From Acidobacteriota bacterium (GTDB lineage: Bacteria; Acidobacteriota; Thermoanaerobaculia; Multivoradales; SZUA-115): a DNA stretch of 35,608 nt. This document shows positions 33,339-35,608 of this stretch, one piece after another. Numbering within the stretch: position 1 is the first letter of the stretch; each line of letters opens with the position of its first letter. The stretch covers positions 1-35,608 of the forward strand of contig JAJRVQ010000100.1 in NCBI GenBank assembly GCA_024277255.1. The letters are read 5' to 3'. Below the pieces are notes generated by a model that saw only the letters and a program-made list of their open reading frames with translations, was not told the DNA's origin and made no database searches. A program made the position numbers and the translations under genes.

Positions 33339-34682
33339 ATGACCGATCGCCATCTCACCCGCGACCTGCTCTTGGCGCTCGTCGCCACCGATTCCCTCGC
33401 CGAGTTGCTACCCTTGATCCTGGTCCACCTGTCCGAAATCTGCCCCCGCTGCGCGCAAGAACTGCACCAAATGGAGGTTGATCTGGCCTCAAACCCAGCC
33501 GCGCCGGCCGACTATGAGGCCATCCTTCGAGGCGTCCTGGAGGCGGTGGAAACAAGAACGCCGGCTAGACCGGCCGATACGCCTACCAGCGACCGCTGGC
33601 TGGCCCTCCTGCGCCTGCCCGAGCGGGACCGTTGCAAGGCGGTGCGCCGGCAGCCGCAGATCTACGGCCGGCTGGAGCTGGCCGAACGGCTCCTCGCCGC
33701 CTGCCGCGCCAAGCTGCCGGGTCAGCCGCGCGAGATTCTGGCGCTGACCACCCTGGCCCGCTGCATCCTGCGCCATACACCCGATGGAACCACCCCCGAG
33801 CCGCAGATCGCGCGGGAAACCTACGCCCTCGCCATGGCCCATCACGGCAACGCCCTGAAGGTCCTCGGCCAGCTGGAGGCAGCTGCCAGCCTGTTGAGCG
33901 ATGCGCGCTACTGGCTGGGCAAGTCGGGTTCGATCGACCCCATGGTCGAAGCGGAGATTGACTGTCTGGAAGGCTCGCTCTTCAGCTCGCAGCGACGTTT
34001 TCCTGCGGCCAGTCAACTGCTTAGCCGCGCTGCTGAAACCTGGCGAGAGGTCGGCGAGACGGACGAAGAAGGGAAAGCGTTGCTTGCCCTGGCAATGGTT
34101 GAACGCCAGCTCGACCATCATGACCTCTGTCAGAATCTGATCCAAGAGGCTCTGGAGTGTTTCGAGGAGACACGGAATGTCCACCTGGCGACCTACGCCT
34201 GGCACAACCTCGCCTTCTGCCTCTGCGAGAGTGGCCAATACCGCGAGGCGAAGAGTTTAGTCGCCGAACGACGGAACTGGTACGACTCACCGAGCGCTCC
34301 ACTGACGCAACTACGGTTGCTGTGGGTCGATGCCAAGATCGCCTGCGGCCTGGGCGACGAGGAACGGGGCGAGGAGATCTTCCAATCGGTCCGCAACGGC
34401 TTCGCCGACCTCGACCTGCCCTACGACTCGGCCCTCGCCGCCCTCGAACTGACCTCCCTCTTCCTGCGCCAGGGGCGCACCGCCGAGGTCAAGCAGCTGG
34501 TCGCCGAGATGGTCGAGGTCTTCGACGAGCGCGACATCCACCGTGAGACGATCGCCTCCTTGATCCTCTTCCGCGACGCCGTCGAGCTGGAACAGGTCAG
34601 CGCCGCCAGCCTGCGCGAACTCTCCACCTACCTGGAGCGGGCGCGGCGCGACCCCAACCACGCCTTTCGAATCCCATCCTAG
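33339..34682 (+). CDS. TPR-rich cytoplasmic protein with anti-sigma-like His/Cys motif
   Basis: A 447-residue soluble protein without signal or membrane helix. Near the N-terminus, HLSEICPRC (His30, Cys35, Cys38) resembles the zinc-binding Hx3Cx2C of anti-sigma (zf-HC2/ZAS) domains, with one extra residue. From about 95 to 440 it is a continuous helical repeat region of tetratricopeptide type, e.g. ALKVLGQLEAAASLLSDARYWL, ASQLLSRAAETWREVG and ATYAWHNLAFCLCESGQYREA. The ATG at 33339 has GGGAGG 11 bp upstream; an in-frame TTG at 33309 is less likely. TPR proteins bind peptides or protein partners; RRNPP-type regulators use them to sense secreted peptides, which makes the neighbour at 32848 interesting. 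I see no helix-turn-helix, so the output is unknown. Confidence 0.85.
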   Translation: MTDRHLTRDLLLALVATDSLAELLPLILVHLSEICPRCAQELHQMEVDLASNPAAPADYEAILRGVLEAVETRTPARPADTPTSDRWLALLRLPERDRCKAVRRQPQIYGRLELAERLLAACRAKLPGQPREILALTTLARCILRHTPDGTTPEPQIARETYALAMAHHGNALKVLGQLEAAASLLSDARYWLGKSGSIDPMVEAEIDCLEGSLFSSQRRFPAASQLLSRAAETWREVGETDEEGKALLALAMVERQLDHHDLCQNLIQEALECFEETRNVHLATYAWHNLAFCLCESGQYREAKSLVAERRNWYDSPSAPLTQLRLLWVDAKIACGLGDEERGEEIFQSVRNGFADLDLPYDSALAALELTSLFLRQGRTAEVKQLVAEMVEVFDERDIHRETIASLILFRDAVELEQVSAASLRELSTYLERARRDPNHAFRIPS

Positions 34683-34733
34683 AAGCCATCCGGCCGGTTC
34701 GCGGGGAAGGCTCTCCCCAATCACTGCAGGGGC

Positions 34734-34762
34734 TTGACTTTCGATTATTGGATACCTACAAT
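34734..34762 (+). promoter_or_regulatory. Near-consensus sigma-70 promoter placed for a leaderless mRNA
   Basis: TTGACT (34734-34739), 17 bp, TACAAT (34757-34762), five of six matches in each hexamer. Seven bases later comes the ATG at 34770, so transcription should start at or next to the A of the start codon. The AT-rich patch stands out from the GC-rich surroundings. Confidence 0.75.
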
Positions 34763-34769
34763 TCACAAC

Positions 34770-35069
34770 ATGGTATCTGAAGACTCGATCCCTAACGAGC
34801 CGCGCCGCGGGCGCGGTCGTCCACCGAGCAGAATCGGCGACGTGGTGATGCCGGTGCGGCTGACCCACGAGATGCACGACCGTCTCAAGGCGCTCGCTGA
34901 ACTCGAAGGCCGGCCCGCCTACCAGCTCTTGCAGGCAGCCTTTGCACAGTACTGGGAAGGGCTTCCCAAGGAAGCGCGCACCCCGGCAAAGAAGTTGAGC
35001 CACCTACTGCGCCAAGCGCGCGAACTGTCGCAGCGGGCGCGAGCAGACAAGAAGAACCAGCACAGCTAG
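34770..35069 (+). CDS. AT-hook plus ribbon-helix-helix DNA-binding protein
   Basis: A 99-residue basic protein. Residues about 9-18 (PRRGRGRPPS) match an AT-hook core (GRP flanked by Arg/Pro), which binds the minor groove of AT-rich DNA. Next, VVMPVRLTHEMHDRLKALAELEG with PAYQLLQAAFAQYW has the strand-helix-helix pattern of Arc/CopG-type regulators. The C-terminal 35 residues are a charged helix (LRQARELSQRARADKK). The start at ATG 34770 is chosen because it lies directly after a strong promoter; there is no ribosome site, so leaderless translation is likely. It may bind its own AT-rich promoter. No toxin gene accompanies it, although CopG-like proteins often serve as antitoxins. Function as a regulator is inferred. 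Confidence 0.78.
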   Translation: MVSEDSIPNEPRRGRGRPPSRIGDVVMPVRLTHEMHDRLKALAELEGRPAYQLLQAAFAQYWEGLPKEARTPAKKLSHLLRQARELSQRARADKKNQHS

Positions 35070-35108
35070 GAGCCCGACCGGCTAGAGAAAACCCAACAGA
35101 GAAACCGC

Positions 35109-35127
35109 CGCGGAGCAATTCTCCGCG
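35109..35127 (+). terminator. Hairpin after the RHH gene
   Basis: CGCGGAG-CAATT-CTCCGCG, a perfect 7-bp stem 40 bp after the stop of the DNA-binding protein. No T-run follows. Confidence 0.45.
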
Positions 35128-35143
35128 CCTTCAAATCACAGGT

Positions 35144-35171
35144 CCGGCGGGGTGCTGGAACACCCCACCGG
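35144..35171 (+). other. Strong hairpin in the leader of the last gene
   Basis: CCGGCGGGGTG (35144-35154) pairs with CACCCCACCGG (35161-35171) with one C-A mismatch around a 6-base loop. It ends 28 bp before the ATG at 35200 and 14 bp before its AGGAG. It may be a second terminator of the previous gene or a leader structure. Confidence 0.5.
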
Positions 35172-35199
35172 GTTTGCTACGCAACAGGAGTGAAGCCCC

Positions 35200-35608
35200 A
35201 TGCGCAGCATTTCCGATCCTACTACCGTCCCCGCCTTTTCAGCAGCCTTCCTCCTCCAGTTCGTCAACGCCGAGGCGGAGTTCGAGGCCCTGCGTCTGGT
35301 CAGTACGGCGCTCGGCGACCGGGTCGCCGGCGGCAGCGCCACGCTGGCGGAGCCTCCAACCGCGGAACTCCACTCCCGTTCGCTCACCCTTCTTGTCGCC
35401 TCCGAGCTGGCCGCCCTGGCCCACCACCTCGATCACCAGGCCGCCCCGGCCCACATCTTCGCCCTCGCCGAAGAGCACCGTGGCGCCGCCTACCGGCTGG
35501 CCCGCATCGCCGAGCTGGTGCCCCAACTGCACTCGCTCGCCCTCCTTTTCGCCGAGCTGGAAGATCTCTCGCCTCCACAAGTGGAGAGCTGGGAGCCGGC
35601 CACCGAAG
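35200..35608 (+). CDS. Unrecognised helical protein, cut by the right edge
   Basis: The frame is open from ATG 35200 to the end of the window (136 residues seen). AGGAG lies 9 bp upstream. The visible part is almost wholly helical, rich in Ala, Leu and Glu with regular His (LAHHLDHQAAPAHIFALAEEH), and has no signal peptide or cysteines. It could be the start of a helical-repeat or coiled-coil protein; I cannot assign a family. It follows the AT-hook/RHH gene after 130 bp holding two hairpins. The codon pattern (strong G/C at third positions) supports coding. Confidence 0.7.
   Translation, partial: MRSISDPTTVPAFSAAFLLQFVNAEAEFEALRLVSTALGDRVAGGSATLAEPPTAELHSRSLTLLVASELAALAHHLDHQAAPAHIFALAEEHRGAAYRLARIAELVPQLHSLALLFAELEDLSPPQVESWEPATE

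Noticed and set aside
34734..34769. Upstream TTG start for the AT-hook/RHH protein
   Set aside because: That codon coincides with the -35 hexamer of the promoter, so it would not be in the transcript.

Overview
The window is high-GC bacterial chromosomal DNA, densely coding on both strands, with no rRNA, tRNA, CRISPR array, insertion sequence or integrase that I could see. Gene content suggests an Acidobacteriota lineage of the Thermoanaerobaculia/Holophagae type. This is an inference from several traits: a DUF1800/DUF1501 pair, an IPTL-CTERM-like sorting segment, DUF11 surface proteins, a C-terminal 'TGYFWFFNP' domain on a secreted protease, and a short C-terminal tail containing DGF[ED]xGD shared by unrelated exported proteins. 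A 16S or marker-gene tree would be needed to settle it.

Layout, left to right. (1) 1-6159, minus strand: two very large exported surface proteins. One is a beta-helix protein that runs off the left edge and carries an internal sorting-signal-like membrane hairpin. The other is a 1009-residue protein with four DUF11 repeats. (2) 6160-6652: a 493-bp divergent intergenic region with a short tandem repeat. (3) 6653-14861, plus strand: HtrA-type protease, OpgC-like membrane protein and an unknown anchored protein in a tight row; then mannose-1-phosphate guanylyltransferase/isomerase, a DusA-type tRNA dihydrouridine synthase and a prolyl oligopeptidase. (4) 14879-20973, minus strand: a permuted papain-fold (YiiX-like) protein, an M14-type metallopeptidase and SppA. 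(5) 21162-22517, plus: a PepQ-type prolidase. (6) 22522-25026, minus: an orphan Phd/YefM antitoxin and a lysyl-endopeptidase-like secreted protease. (7) 25210-29231, plus: a DUF4230-like anchored protein, then the DUF1800-DUF1501 pair, closed by a clear terminator. (8) 29282-30061, minus: a TauE/SafE permease. (9) 30147-35608, plus: RapA-type helicase, then a run of small or unusual genes. These are a secreted protein with repeated DP[TY]G motifs, a cytoplasmic TPR protein with an anti-sigma-like His/Cys motif, an AT-hook plus ribbon-helix-helix DNA-binding protein with what looks like a leaderless start, and a helical protein cut by the right edge.

Functionally the window leans towards the cell envelope and protein turnover. 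Seven different peptidase families lie within about 18 kb (S1C, S9, permuted papain fold, M14, S49, M24B, lysyl-endopeptidase-like S1), which fits a peptide-scavenging organism. The most likely place for something undescribed is the right end (32848-35608), where a secreted small protein, a TPR sensor-like protein and a DNA-binding protein follow each other. The mid-protein IPTL-type hairpin and the shared C-terminal tails are the best leads for protein sorting.
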